Shown: positions 50,758 through 58,545 of the stretch, piece by piece | Position numbering within the stretch: position 1 is the stretch's first letter | Layout of the letters: the number at the start of each line of letters is the position of its first letter | NCBI RefSeq assembly: GCF_000826185.2 | Contig: NZ_LN648875.1 | Location: forward strand, 1,112,356-1,176,355 | From: Microbacterium gorillae | GTDB taxonomy: Bacteria; Actinomycetota; Actinomycetes; Actinomycetales; Microbacteriaceae | Length of the DNA stretch: 64,000 bases | Direction of reading: 5' to 3' | The notes under the pieces: generated by a model | The model's input: only the letters and a program-made list of their open reading frames with translations | What the model was told of the DNA's origin: nothing | The model's database searches: none | Made by a program: the position numbers and the translations under genes

Positions 50758-53700
50758 TCAGTCCAGCGTGAACAGTTCCAGCTGGCGGAGCACGACGGGG
50801 CGACGGGCACGGACGCGGACGCCCGACAGCGCGGACGGGGCTGCGACGCGGAACGGCGTCGTGCGATCGGCCGACAGTGCTTCCGCGTGGGTCATCGGTA
50901 GCGGCGACCAGGTCTGCCCGTCGATGGTGGCTTCCCACAGCAGGTCATCGCACGCCGCACTCGCGGCGGTGGTGACCGAGACATCGGTGACCACGGTCGG
51001 CGCGTCGAAGATCCAGCCCGCAACGGCGTCCGGACCGAGGGGCAGATCGACACCGGAGGCGCGGTCATCGAACGCCGCCACCCCGCCGACCGAATGGCCG
51101 GGGCCGGATGTCAGATCCGCACGGTACTCCCGCACCGCCGCGGCGCGGGGAGCCAGCACGGACGCCTCCTCCTCCCCCACCTCGAGCTCCAGCTCCGACG
51201 CGGCCGCGAGCGCGCGCACGTCCACCCAGGGTTCGTCGAGGGCGACTCCGTCCACGCGCACGCCGGTGAGCACGTCCGCGGCGGCGCTCGCGCGGTGGAC
51301 TCGAATGCGCAGGGTCGAGCCGTCCGGACGCACCACCGACAGGTCGTCGAACAGCGGGACGCCCACGAACAGCCGTCCGGAGGCGAGCTCGAGCGGGTAC
51401 AGGCCGAGGGCCGCCCACAGCCACCACGCGCTCATCTCGCCGTTGTCCTCGTCGCCCGGGAAGCCCTGACCGAGGTGCGCGCCCGCGAACAGTCGTCCGG
51501 CGAGGTCCCGGACCGTGCGCGTGGCGAGGTGCGGACGGTCGGTGTGGGCGTACATGTACGGAATGTGGTGCGCGGGCTGATTGGAGATCGCGCACATGCC
51601 GCTCCGCTGCGCGCGTGCCTCCCGCTGCTCGTGGATCACCGTGCCGTACGTCCCGCCGAACTCCGCCGCGGCGGTCTCCACTTCCGCGAACAGCCGATCC
51701 AGGTGATCACCGAGGGCGGCCGGACCGCCGTGCAGCGCGGCCAGCCCGGCACCGTCGTGCACGGGCGCGACGGACATGCCCCAGGCGTTGGTCTCGACGT
51801 TGTCGCCACCCCACACCCGGCGGTCGAACGGCTCCGCGAAAGCCCCGTCCCGTCCGCGGCCACGGAAGAACCCGGTGTCGGGGTCGAACAGGGCGCGGTA
51901 GGACAGTGCACGATTGGCGAAGTAGCGCGCGTGCGCGTCCCACCGTGCGGCGTCCGCACCGGCCTCGGCCCGGCGCCGCGCCCAGCGGCCGATCGCCGCA
52001 TCCGACACGGCGTTCTCCAGGCTCCAGCTCATGCCCTCGCGCGTCTCGCGGTCGACGTATCCGACGAAGCGGGCACGGTCGATGCCGGCCCGGCCGCGGT
52101 CCGGCCGCGGTGCCGGCTCGCACGCGTTGCGCCACGCGCTCTCATACGCGGCGTCGGCGTCCAGTGCGATGCCCCACGCGTCCGCATCGGCGAAGATCTG
52201 GTCGCTCGAGGTGCCGACCATGGAATCCACGTAGCCGGGTGCGCTCCACCGGGCCATGTATCCGCCGCGTCGGTCCTGCATCAGTACGCCGTCGAGCAGC
52301 ACCGCCGCGCCGTCCGGATCCAGGATCGCGAACGCCGGCCACACCGTCCGATACGTGTCCCAGTAGCCGTTGTTGACCATCAGCTCGCCGTCGGCGATCG
52401 GCGCGCCGGTCTCGGTCTCGCCGTGCACCCCGGCCGGAACCATCGGGTCGGCGAACGCCCACTGCGGAGCGTCGTGCGTGCCGCGATTCTCCGCGGCCGT
52501 GTTCGGGTAGAGGTGCAGACGGTGCAGCGCCGCGGCCAGCCGCGCCCGATTCTCCCGATGCGCCAGCGCGCGGTAGGGCACGTCCTCGGCGGGCAGGGGC
52601 GGAATCGTCACCGCGGACAGCAGGGGACGCCACTGCGCCGCGGCCGCATCGCGAAGGTCGTCGAACTCCCGCTCCGCTCCGGCCTCGAGCTCCAGGGTGC
52701 GCCGCGCCTGCGCGACGGAGAGGAAGGACTGCGCGATGCGCACCTCCACCTCGTCCTGACCGTGCACCGCGCCGACCCACGGCGCACCGACCGCGTCCGC
52801 CGGCGCGGTCCCGGTGACGCCGCGGACGACCCGTCCGGCGAAGAACGCGCGCGGGGCGTTGCCCCACGTCGCGGAGCCCTCGCCGATCCATCCGGAGAAC
52901 GTGTCCGGGCCGTCGACGCGAAGCGCCCCCCGCGCGTCCGGCTGATCGATGATGAAGCCGAGTTCGCCCTCCCCGCGCACCCGGAACGCCGCCACCCGGC
53001 TCGTGGCGGTCGCCTCGATCGTGTCGCCGCCGACCAGGTCCGCCGACCAGGTGTGCGGCGCGGCGACCTCCGATCCGGGCACGATGTGCCGCCGGCGCTG
53101 CGCCGGACCCGCCACGGGCGCGCCCCGGAACGGCTGGACGTGCAGCACCGTGCGATCGCCGATCCAGGGGCTCGGCTGGTGCGACAGCGCGAGGGCCTCC
53201 AGCCGTCGCCCCGCCGGGTCATCGTGCCGGTAGGGACGGTACGGCCAACGGGTGTTCGTGGCGTCCGTCGCCGGGGTCACGAACAGGAAACCGTGCGGCA
53301 CGGCGACCGCCGGAATCGTGTTGCCGCGGGAGAACGCGTCGCCGGAGTGCGTTCCCCGTCGCGTGTCGACCAGGGCGAGCGGCTCCGCCTCGTGCTGCAC
53401 CGTGGCCTGCTCGATGAGAACCTCGATGAACCCGCTGACGCGTTCCCCCGCGCCCCCGGGCAGACCGAGCACGACTTCCACGCCCACCCGACGCCCGGCC
53501 CAGGGGGCGAGAGAGACGGTATCGGCGTTCCACTGCTCCGGCATGCTCCAGCGGGCGTCGAACTGCGCCGCCGCGGTGAGCGCGAAGCCGTACCGGTCGC
53601 GCACGCGGGGGTCCGCACTCAGACGTGCACCGTCCGCGTCCACGACATCGATCGTCACCGCCAGCGGCGCGTAGGGCGGTGTGACCGCCGCCTCTCCGTC

Positions 53701-53895
53701 CGCGTAGAACGCCCAGTGCACGAGCGTGTCCGCCGTGGCGTCCACCGCCTCCAGCCCCGGAACGCTCAGGCGCTGCTCCCCGTCCGCGGCATCGAAGGCG
53801 TACGCGAACACCGCGCCGCCCAGCACGCCGGAACGCGGACGGGACGAGGGCGGGTCGGCGGGTCCGCTCGCGCGGATGAGGACCGGAGCGGTCAC
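50758..53895 (-). CDS. GH92 alpha-mannosidase with extra N- and C-terminal domains, 1045 aa
   Basis: A calcium-dependent inverting exo-alpha-mannosidase family, usually acting on alpha-1,2-linked mannose. GH92 core from about residue 175 to 900: VDTRRGTHSGDAFSRGNTIP, NNGYWDTYRTVWPAFAILD, ARWSAPGYVDSMVGTSSDQI, and the signature GDEDNGEMSAWWLWAALGLY near residues 813-832. The first 170 residues are an unrecognised beta domain and the last 130 resemble an F5/8-type domain. No signal peptide is visible, so it should act on imported glycan. GTG start overlaps the permease stop. Confidence 0.92.
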   Translation of the reverse strand: MTAPVLIRASGPADPPSSRPRSGVLGGAVFAYAFDAADGEQRLSVPGLEAVDATADTLVHWAFYADGEAAVTPPYAPLAVTIDVVDADGARLSADPRVRDRYGFALTAAAQFDARWSMPEQWNADTVSLAPWAGRRVGVEVVLGLPGGAGERVSGFIEVLIEQATVQHEAEPLALVDTRRGTHSGDAFSRGNTIPAVAVPHGFLFVTPATDATNTRWPYRPYRHDDPAGRRLEALALSHQPSPWIGDRTVLHVQPFRGAPVAGPAQRRRHIVPGSEVAAPHTWSADLVGGDTIEATATSRVAAFRVRGEGELGFIIDQPDARGALRVDGPDTFSGWIGEGSATWGNAPRAFFAGRVVRGVTGTAPADAVGAPWVGAVHGQDEVEVRIAQSFLSVAQARRTLELEAGAEREFDDLRDAAAAQWRPLLSAVTIPPLPAEDVPYRALAHRENRARLAAALHRLHLYPNTAAENRGTHDAPQWAFADPMVPAGVHGETETGAPIADGELMVNNGYWDTYRTVWPAFAILDPDGAAVLLDGVLMQDRRGGYMARWSAPGYVDSMVGTSSDQIFADADAWGIALDADAAYESAWRNACEPAPRPDRGRAGIDRARFVGYVDRETREGMSWSLENAVSDAAIGRWARRRAEAGADAARWDAHARYFANRALSYRALFDPDTGFFRGRGRDGAFAEPFDRRVWGGDNVETNAWGMSVAPVHDGAGLAALHGGPAALGDHLDRLFAEVETAAAEFGGTYGTVIHEQREARAQRSGMCAISNQPAHHIPYMYAHTDRPHLATRTVRDLAGRLFAGAHLGQGFPGDEDNGEMSAWWLWAALGLYPLELASGRLFVGVPLFDDLSVVRPDGSTLRIRVHRASAAADVLTGVRVDGVALDEPWVDVRALAAASELELEVGEEEASVLAPRAAAVREYRADLTSGPGHSVGGVAAFDDRASGVDLPLGPDAVAGWIFDAPTVVTDVSVTTAASAACDDLLWEATIDGQTWSPLPMTHAEALSADRTTPFRVAAPSALSGVRVRARRPVVLRQLELFTLD

Positions 53896-54803
53896 CCCTT
53901 GACCGCGCCCTCCTGGACGCCCTTGAAGAAGAAGCGCTGCGTGAACGAGAACATGATGATGATCGGGATCAGCGCGATCATCGTGCCGGCCGCGATCAGG
54001 CGCGGGTCGACGGCGAAGTTGCCGTTCAGGTACGCCATGCCGACGGTCAGCGTGTACTTGCCGGGGTCGCTCAGCACGATCAGCGGCCAGAGGAAGTCGT
54101 CCCAGGCGCCGATGAAGGCGAAGATCGCGACGACCGAGACCATGCCGCGGACGTTCGGCCAGACGATGTGGCGGATCTTCTGCCAGGTCGTGGCGCCGTC
54201 CACGGTCGCCGCGTCCAGGACGTCGGCCGGGATCATGCGACACGCGGTGGCGATCAGCAGCACGTTCATGGCGCTGATGGCGCCGGGCAGGAAGACGCCC
54301 CACAGGGTGTCGGCGAGGCCGAGCGATTTGATCGTGAGGAAGTTGCTCGTCACGGTGACCTCACCGGGCAGCAGCATCGTGGACAGCAGGATGCCCATCG
54401 CGATGTACTTGCCGCGGAAGCGCATGCAGCCGAGGGCATATCCGCCCATCAGCGCCAGGACGACGTTGCTCAGCACGGTGCCGAGCGAGACGAGCAACGA
54501 GTGCCACGCGTACAGGTACACCGGAATCAGGTCGGTGACCTTGATGTAGTTCTGGATCGTCGGTTGTTCCGGGATGAGGTTCGGCGGGAACGAGTAGATG
54601 TTCTCCGTCGGGCTCTTCAGCGACGTGGACAGCTGCCAGACGAACGGTCCGATGACCAGGAACAGCACGATCAGCAGCAGGGCGTAGCGGATGATGAGTC
54701 CGGTCAGCGTGGGCTTGGAGAAGTCGCCCGACCCGCCGCGGCGGATGATCGGTTCGCGCGGAGGCTTGCGCGTCTCGCGAGTGGAGGCGGTGGTGGCGCT
54801 CAT
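53892..54803 (-). CDS. Sugar ABC transporter permease, MalG type, 303 aa
   Basis: Six membrane helices, the first near residue 30 (LIIRYALLLIVLFLVIGPFV), and the EAA loop DVLDAATVDGATTWQKIRHI that docks on the ATPase. It belongs to the oligosaccharide importer family CUT1. It overlaps the other permease gene by four bases and GH92 by four bases. No ATPase gene is in the cluster, which is typical when a shared MsiK-like ATPase serves many importers. Confidence 0.9.
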   Translation of the reverse strand: MSATTASTRETRKPPREPIIRRGGSGDFSKPTLTGLIIRYALLLIVLFLVIGPFVWQLSTSLKSPTENIYSFPPNLIPEQPTIQNYIKVTDLIPVYLYAWHSLLVSLGTVLSNVVLALMGGYALGCMRFRGKYIAMGILLSTMLLPGEVTVTSNFLTIKSLGLADTLWGVFLPGAISAMNVLLIATACRMIPADVLDAATVDGATTWQKIRHIVWPNVRGMVSVVAIFAFIGAWDDFLWPLIVLSDPGKYTLTVGMAYLNGNFAVDPRLIAAGTMIALIPIIIMFSFTQRFFFKGVQEGAVKG

Positions 54804-55732
54804 GCGGGGGTCTTCGCCTTCTTCTCACGGTTCATGAACGCGATGGCCGCGAGCGGAATCAGGGTGAGCAGGAACAGGGCGACGCTGATCGCCGAGGCGT
54901 AGCCGACGTTGCCGGTGAGTCCGGACCCGACCTGCCGGATGAGCATGACCAGCGACATGTCGTAGCCGCCGGGACCGCCGGTGCCCTTGGAGAGCACCTC
55001 CAGCTCGGTGAACACGCGCATCGCGGACACCGCGATCAGCACCGCGATCAGCAGCATCGCGCCGCGGACGGCGGGGATCGTGACGGAACGGAAACGGCGG
55101 AACGCGTTCGCGCCGTCCAGCATCGCGGCCTCGTGCAGCTCCTTGCCGACATTGCCGAGCGCGGCGAGGTACACGACCATGTAGTACCCGACGCCCTTCC
55201 ACACGGTCAGCAGGATCGAGCAACCCAGCAGCAGCCAGCGATCGACGAGGAACGGGATCGGCTGGTCGCTGATGCCCATGAACTGCAGGGCCTCATTGAA
55301 GATGCCCTTGCTGTCGAACAGCCACTGCCAGATCAGCGCGACGACCACGACGGAGGCGATCACCGGGAAGTAGAACGTCGTCCGGAACAGCGCGATGCCG
55401 GGGATCACCTTCTCCACGAGCATCGCCAGCAGCAGCGGCAGGAAGGTCAGCAGGGGCACGCAGACCACGACGTAGATGAGGCACGTCAGGATGGCGTTCC
55501 AGAACATATCGTCGCCGAACATGCGCTCGTAGTTCGAGAATCCGACGAAGTCCGCGGACCGGAGGGGCCGCGCGTTCGTGAAGCTCAGGATGACCGTGTT
55601 CAGGAACGGCCACAACGCGAACACCAGCACCCAGATGACGGCGGGGCCGAGCAGCAACCATGGGGTGAACCACTTGTGGCTGCGCAGTCCCGTTCGACGG
55701 CGGGCTCGGGTGCCGGTGTTCGCGTCAGTCAT
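54800..55732 (-). CDS. Sugar ABC transporter permease, MalF type, 310 aa
   Basis: Six helices with the MalF-type first periplasmic loop (NARPLRSADFVGFSNYERMF) and the EAA loop LHEAAMLDGANAFRRFRSVT. The start ATG at 55732 gives a charged cytoplasmic leader GTRARRRTG before the first helix; a longer frame would overlap the binding-protein gene. It forms a heterodimer with the MalG-type permease. Confidence 0.9.
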   Translation of the reverse strand: MTDANTGTRARRRTGLRSHKWFTPWLLLGPAVIWVLVFALWPFLNTVILSFTNARPLRSADFVGFSNYERMFGDDMFWNAILTCLIYVVVCVPLLTFLPLLLAMLVEKVIPGIALFRTTFYFPVIASVVVVALIWQWLFDSKGIFNEALQFMGISDQPIPFLVDRWLLLGCSILLTVWKGVGYYMVVYLAALGNVGKELHEAAMLDGANAFRRFRSVTIPAVRGAMLLIAVLIAVSAMRVFTELEVLSKGTGGPGGYDMSLVMLIRQVGSGLTGNVGYASAISVALFLLTLIPLAAIAFMNREKKAKTPA

Positions 55733-55739
55733 GCGTGGG

Positions 55740-57050
55740 TCACTTGTCCACGCGGTTGTCGTTGGCGTACTTGACGATCTTGTCCAGGGTGTCCTTGGCG
55801 CTCGCGTCACCCTTGATGGCGAGGGCCATCTGCTGGGTCATGTACGTCGTCATGTCACCGGTCCACTGGAACGGCAGGGCGCGCGCGTCCTTCATGGCAC
55901 CGAACACGGTGTCGATGGCCTTGATCTGGTGCTCGTCGGTCACCGTCTCGGCGACCTTCTTCACGACCTCGTCACCACCGGAGGCGGTACCCGGCGCGGT
56001 GCCGACCGCCAGCGTCGAGAACGCGACCTGGTTGGCCTCGTTCGTGACGTACTCGGCGAAGGCGAGGGCCGCGGCGGCGTTCTTCGTCTTGGCGGACACG
56101 TTGACGCCCTGCACGTACAGCGGCGGGGTACCGAGGCGCGGCGTCGCGACGACGTTCTCGAGCAGCTTCGGAGCGTCCTTGGCGAGGTCGGTCGTGAAGC
56201 CGGTGCCACCGGTCGTGAACGCGACCTTCTCCTGGATGAACGCCTGCGCGTTGCCGCCGTAGCTGCCGGTGAGCGCCTCGGCCGGCATGGCGCCGGCCTT
56301 GTACGCGGCGGCGTAGGCCTCGACGATCTTGACCGCGTCCGGGCTGTTGAAGACGAACTCGCCCTTGTCGTTGATCAGCTTGATGTCAGCCGCGCCGAAG
56401 GTGTCCAGCGTCGGGATGGAGCTCAGCAGCTGCACCTTGCCCTTGGACTCCTCGCCGACCTTCGTCGCGAGCGTCAGCAGTTCATCGACCGTCTTCGGCA
56501 GGTCCGCCTCGGTGACGCCGTAGGGCTTCAGCTGCGCCATGTTCCACCAGGACGCATCGCTGCTGAGGTACCAGGGCAGACCGTAGGTGCCCTTGACACT
56601 GGGGTACTGGCTGTACGAGTCCCAAGCGCCGGCGTTGTACTCGGTCTTCAGCTTGGCATCCGCCGCGTTGAGATCCATCAGCTCGCCGGCGGAGACCAGC
56701 GGGTACGCGATGTCCGGCGGCAGGTTGAGCACGTCCGGCAGCGTGTTGGAGTTCGCCTGGCTGAGGATCTTGTCCTGGTAGCCGTCACCGGGCTGGTCCA
56801 ACCACTCGACCGTGACCTTCGGGTGCTCCTTCTCGAAGGCGGCGATGAGGTCGGTGAAGTAGGGCGTGAACTTCTCGTTCTTCAGCGACCACGTCTGGAA
56901 CGAGATCTTGCCGCTGAGTTCGCCGGACGTGTCCACGGCCTCTCCGCCGCCGGTCGACGTTCCTCCCCCTCCACCGGTGCATCCGGTGAGCGCGAGGGCG
57001 GTGACGGCGGCGGTTGCGGCCAGAGCGACGACTCGTTTCGTGAGTTTCAT
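55740..57050 (-). CDS. Oligosaccharide-binding lipoprotein of the ABC importer, 436 aa
   Basis: A lipoprotein signal (MKLTKRVVALAATAAVTALA followed by LTGC) and a Gly/Thr linker precede a CUT1-type solute-binding fold: VEWLDQPGDGYQDKILSQAN, KGTYGLPWYLSSDASWWNMA, EAFIQEKVAF-like (AQAFIQEKVAFTTGG). Several Trp residues could stack on sugar rings. First gene of the minus-strand operon, with operator site 3 in its promoter. The ligand is inferred from context to be a mannose-rich glycan. Confidence 0.88.
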   Translation of the reverse strand: MKLTKRVVALAATAAVTALALTGCTGGGGGTSTGGGEAVDTSGELSGKISFQTWSLKNEKFTPYFTDLIAAFEKEHPKVTVEWLDQPGDGYQDKILSQANSNTLPDVLNLPPDIAYPLVSAGELMDLNAADAKLKTEYNAGAWDSYSQYPSVKGTYGLPWYLSSDASWWNMAQLKPYGVTEADLPKTVDELLTLATKVGEESKGKVQLLSSIPTLDTFGAADIKLINDKGEFVFNSPDAVKIVEAYAAAYKAGAMPAEALTGSYGGNAQAFIQEKVAFTTGGTGFTTDLAKDAPKLLENVVATPRLGTPPLYVQGVNVSAKTKNAAAALAFAEYVTNEANQVAFSTLAVGTAPGTASGGDEVVKKVAETVTDEHQIKAIDTVFGAMKDARALPFQWTGDMTTYMTQQMALAIKGDASAKDTLDKIVKYANDNRVDK

Positions 57051-57097
57051 CGTGCTTCTTCCTTGAATGCGAATGATCAGCGCCGTCGACTGTGGAG

Positions 57098-57113
57098 ACT
57101 GTAGCGCTTTAGC
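57098..57113. promoter_or_regulatory. LacI operator of the glycan regulon, site 3
   Basis: ACTGTAGCGCTTTAGC, 47 bases upstream of the binding-protein start. Reverse complement GCTAAAGCGCTACAGT; the ACT...AGY ends and CG centre match the other three sites. Confidence 0.72.
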
Positions 57114-57239
57114 TTGAAGGAAACCATCACCCGTGAGGCTTGTCAAGATCACGGTGAGAGCGCGGAAGCGCTGGGGAGGTTCGTGCTCGGATCAGCCTCA
57201 TATCGCGGTCAGACGCCGCCGGAACTCTCGACAAACATC

Positions 57240-57255
57240 ACTCAAGCGTTATAGT
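57240..57255. promoter_or_regulatory. LacI operator of the glycan regulon, site 4
   Basis: ACTCAAGCGTTATAGT, 48 bases upstream of the GH5 start, the same distance as the sites in front of the Endo H and transporter genes. Confidence 0.78.
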
Positions 57256-57303
57256 CACCTGAGTCAGTCGACGCCTCACTCGTCGCTGCGAGGAGGCATT
57301 GCG

Positions 57304-58479
57304 ATGAAGTTCGGCGTCAACTACACCCCCCGTGTCGGGTGGTTCCACCACTGGGTGGACTTCGACGCGGCCGAGGTCGCCCGCGACTTCGACACGATCG
57401 CGGAGCTCGGCGTGGACCACGTCCGCGTGTTCCCGCTGTGGCCGATCTTCCAGCCGAACGCGACGTTCGTGTCCCCCACCGCGCTCGGTCACCTGGAGAC
57501 CGTGATCGATCTCGCCGCCGAACGCGATCTGCAGGTCGCCGTGGACGGTCTGCAGGGACACCTGTCCAGCTTCGATTTCCTGCCGGCCTGGCTGGCGACC
57601 TGGCACCGCCGCAACATGTTCACCGATCCGGACGTGATCGCCGCGACCTCGATGTTCCTGGAGACCCTCGCTCGGGTGGCGGGCGCCCACGAGAACGTGT
57701 TCGCGCTCACGGTCGGCAACGAGGTGAACCAGTTCTCCGGCGGCGTGCACCCGGATCCGTTCCCGGCCACGCCGACGCAGACGGACGCGTGGTTGGACGC
57801 GACGCTCGGTGCGCTTCGTCGTGGAGCCCCGGACCTGCAGATCATGCACGCGTGCTACGACGCCTCCTGGTACGAGAACACCCAGCCGTTCACGCTGGAG
57901 CAGGTCGCCCGTCGCGGCGACGTCACGGTCACCCACTCCTGGGTCTTCAACGGCACCGCGCAGCGGTTCGGTCCGGACGCCTTCGAGACGCGGGCGCACG
58001 CGCGCTACCTGATCGAGGTCGCGCGCGCGTTCCAGACGGACCCGCAGCGTCCGATCTGGGCACAGGAACTCGGCGCCCCGCGCAACGTGCTGCCGTCCTC
58101 GTCGATCCGGCCGTTCATCGACGAGACGATCGGCCAGCTGGCCGATGCCCCGGACCTCACCGGCATCACCTGGTGGTGCTCGCACGACGTCTCCCGCGCG
58201 CTGGGGGAATACCCGCCGCTGGAGTACGACCTCGGCCTCATCGACGAGAACGGCGCGATCAAGGACGAGGGGCGGTGGGTGGCCGAGGCGGTGGCAGTGG
58301 CCCGAGACACCACACCGCGGACGGATCGACCGGTGCTCGAACTGCGCTACGACGAGCTCGGCGGACGCTCGGCCCTCGCCCCTGAGGGGTCCTTCTTCGC
58401 CGACTACATGGAGCTCGCCCGCACGGCCGGACACCCCCGGATCGACCTGGTGCGGGACCCGAATTCATCAGTCTGGTGA
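57304..58479 (+). CDS. GH5 beta-mannosidase-like glycosidase (GH5_18 type), 391 aa
   Basis: A TIM-barrel retaining beta-glycosidase without signal peptide, so cytoplasmic. The acid/base is Glu140 in TVGNEVNQF, the nucleophile Glu255 in IWAQELGAP. The start MKFGVNYTPRVGWFHHWVDF and the segment DGLQGHLSSFDFLPAWLATW resemble GH5_18 enzymes of Bifidobacterium that split the core Man-beta-1,4-GlcNAc of N-glycans. That specificity is inferred from memory of family features and the gene context. GAGGAGG precedes the ATG. Confidence 0.83.
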   Translation: MKFGVNYTPRVGWFHHWVDFDAAEVARDFDTIAELGVDHVRVFPLWPIFQPNATFVSPTALGHLETVIDLAAERDLQVAVDGLQGHLSSFDFLPAWLATWHRRNMFTDPDVIAATSMFLETLARVAGAHENVFALTVGNEVNQFSGGVHPDPFPATPTQTDAWLDATLGALRRGAPDLQIMHACYDASWYENTQPFTLEQVARRGDVTVTHSWVFNGTAQRFGPDAFETRAHARYLIEVARAFQTDPQRPIWAQELGAPRNVLPSSSIRPFIDETIGQLADAPDLTGITWWCSHDVSRALGEYPPLEYDLGLIDENGAIKDEGRWVAEAVAVARDTTPRTDRPVLELRYDELGGRSALAPEGSFFADYMELARTAGHPRIDLVRDPNSSVW

Positions 58480-58545
58480 CGGAATTCGACAGCACGCCCG
58501 GGGAGCGATTGCGAGCCTGTCCCGGCTAGCGTAGGTTCGTCCCCC

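Noticed and set aside
51094-54549. An 1151-codon plus-strand frame opposite GH92 and a permease
   Set aside because: It is a shadow frame: Arg/His/Val-rich composition, no motifs, and it runs through two well-supported minus genes.
58484-58492. Repeated GAATTC near the GH5 stop as a regulatory dyad
   Set aside because: The two GAATTC occurrences lack further symmetry and fall partly within the coding end; chance is sufficient.
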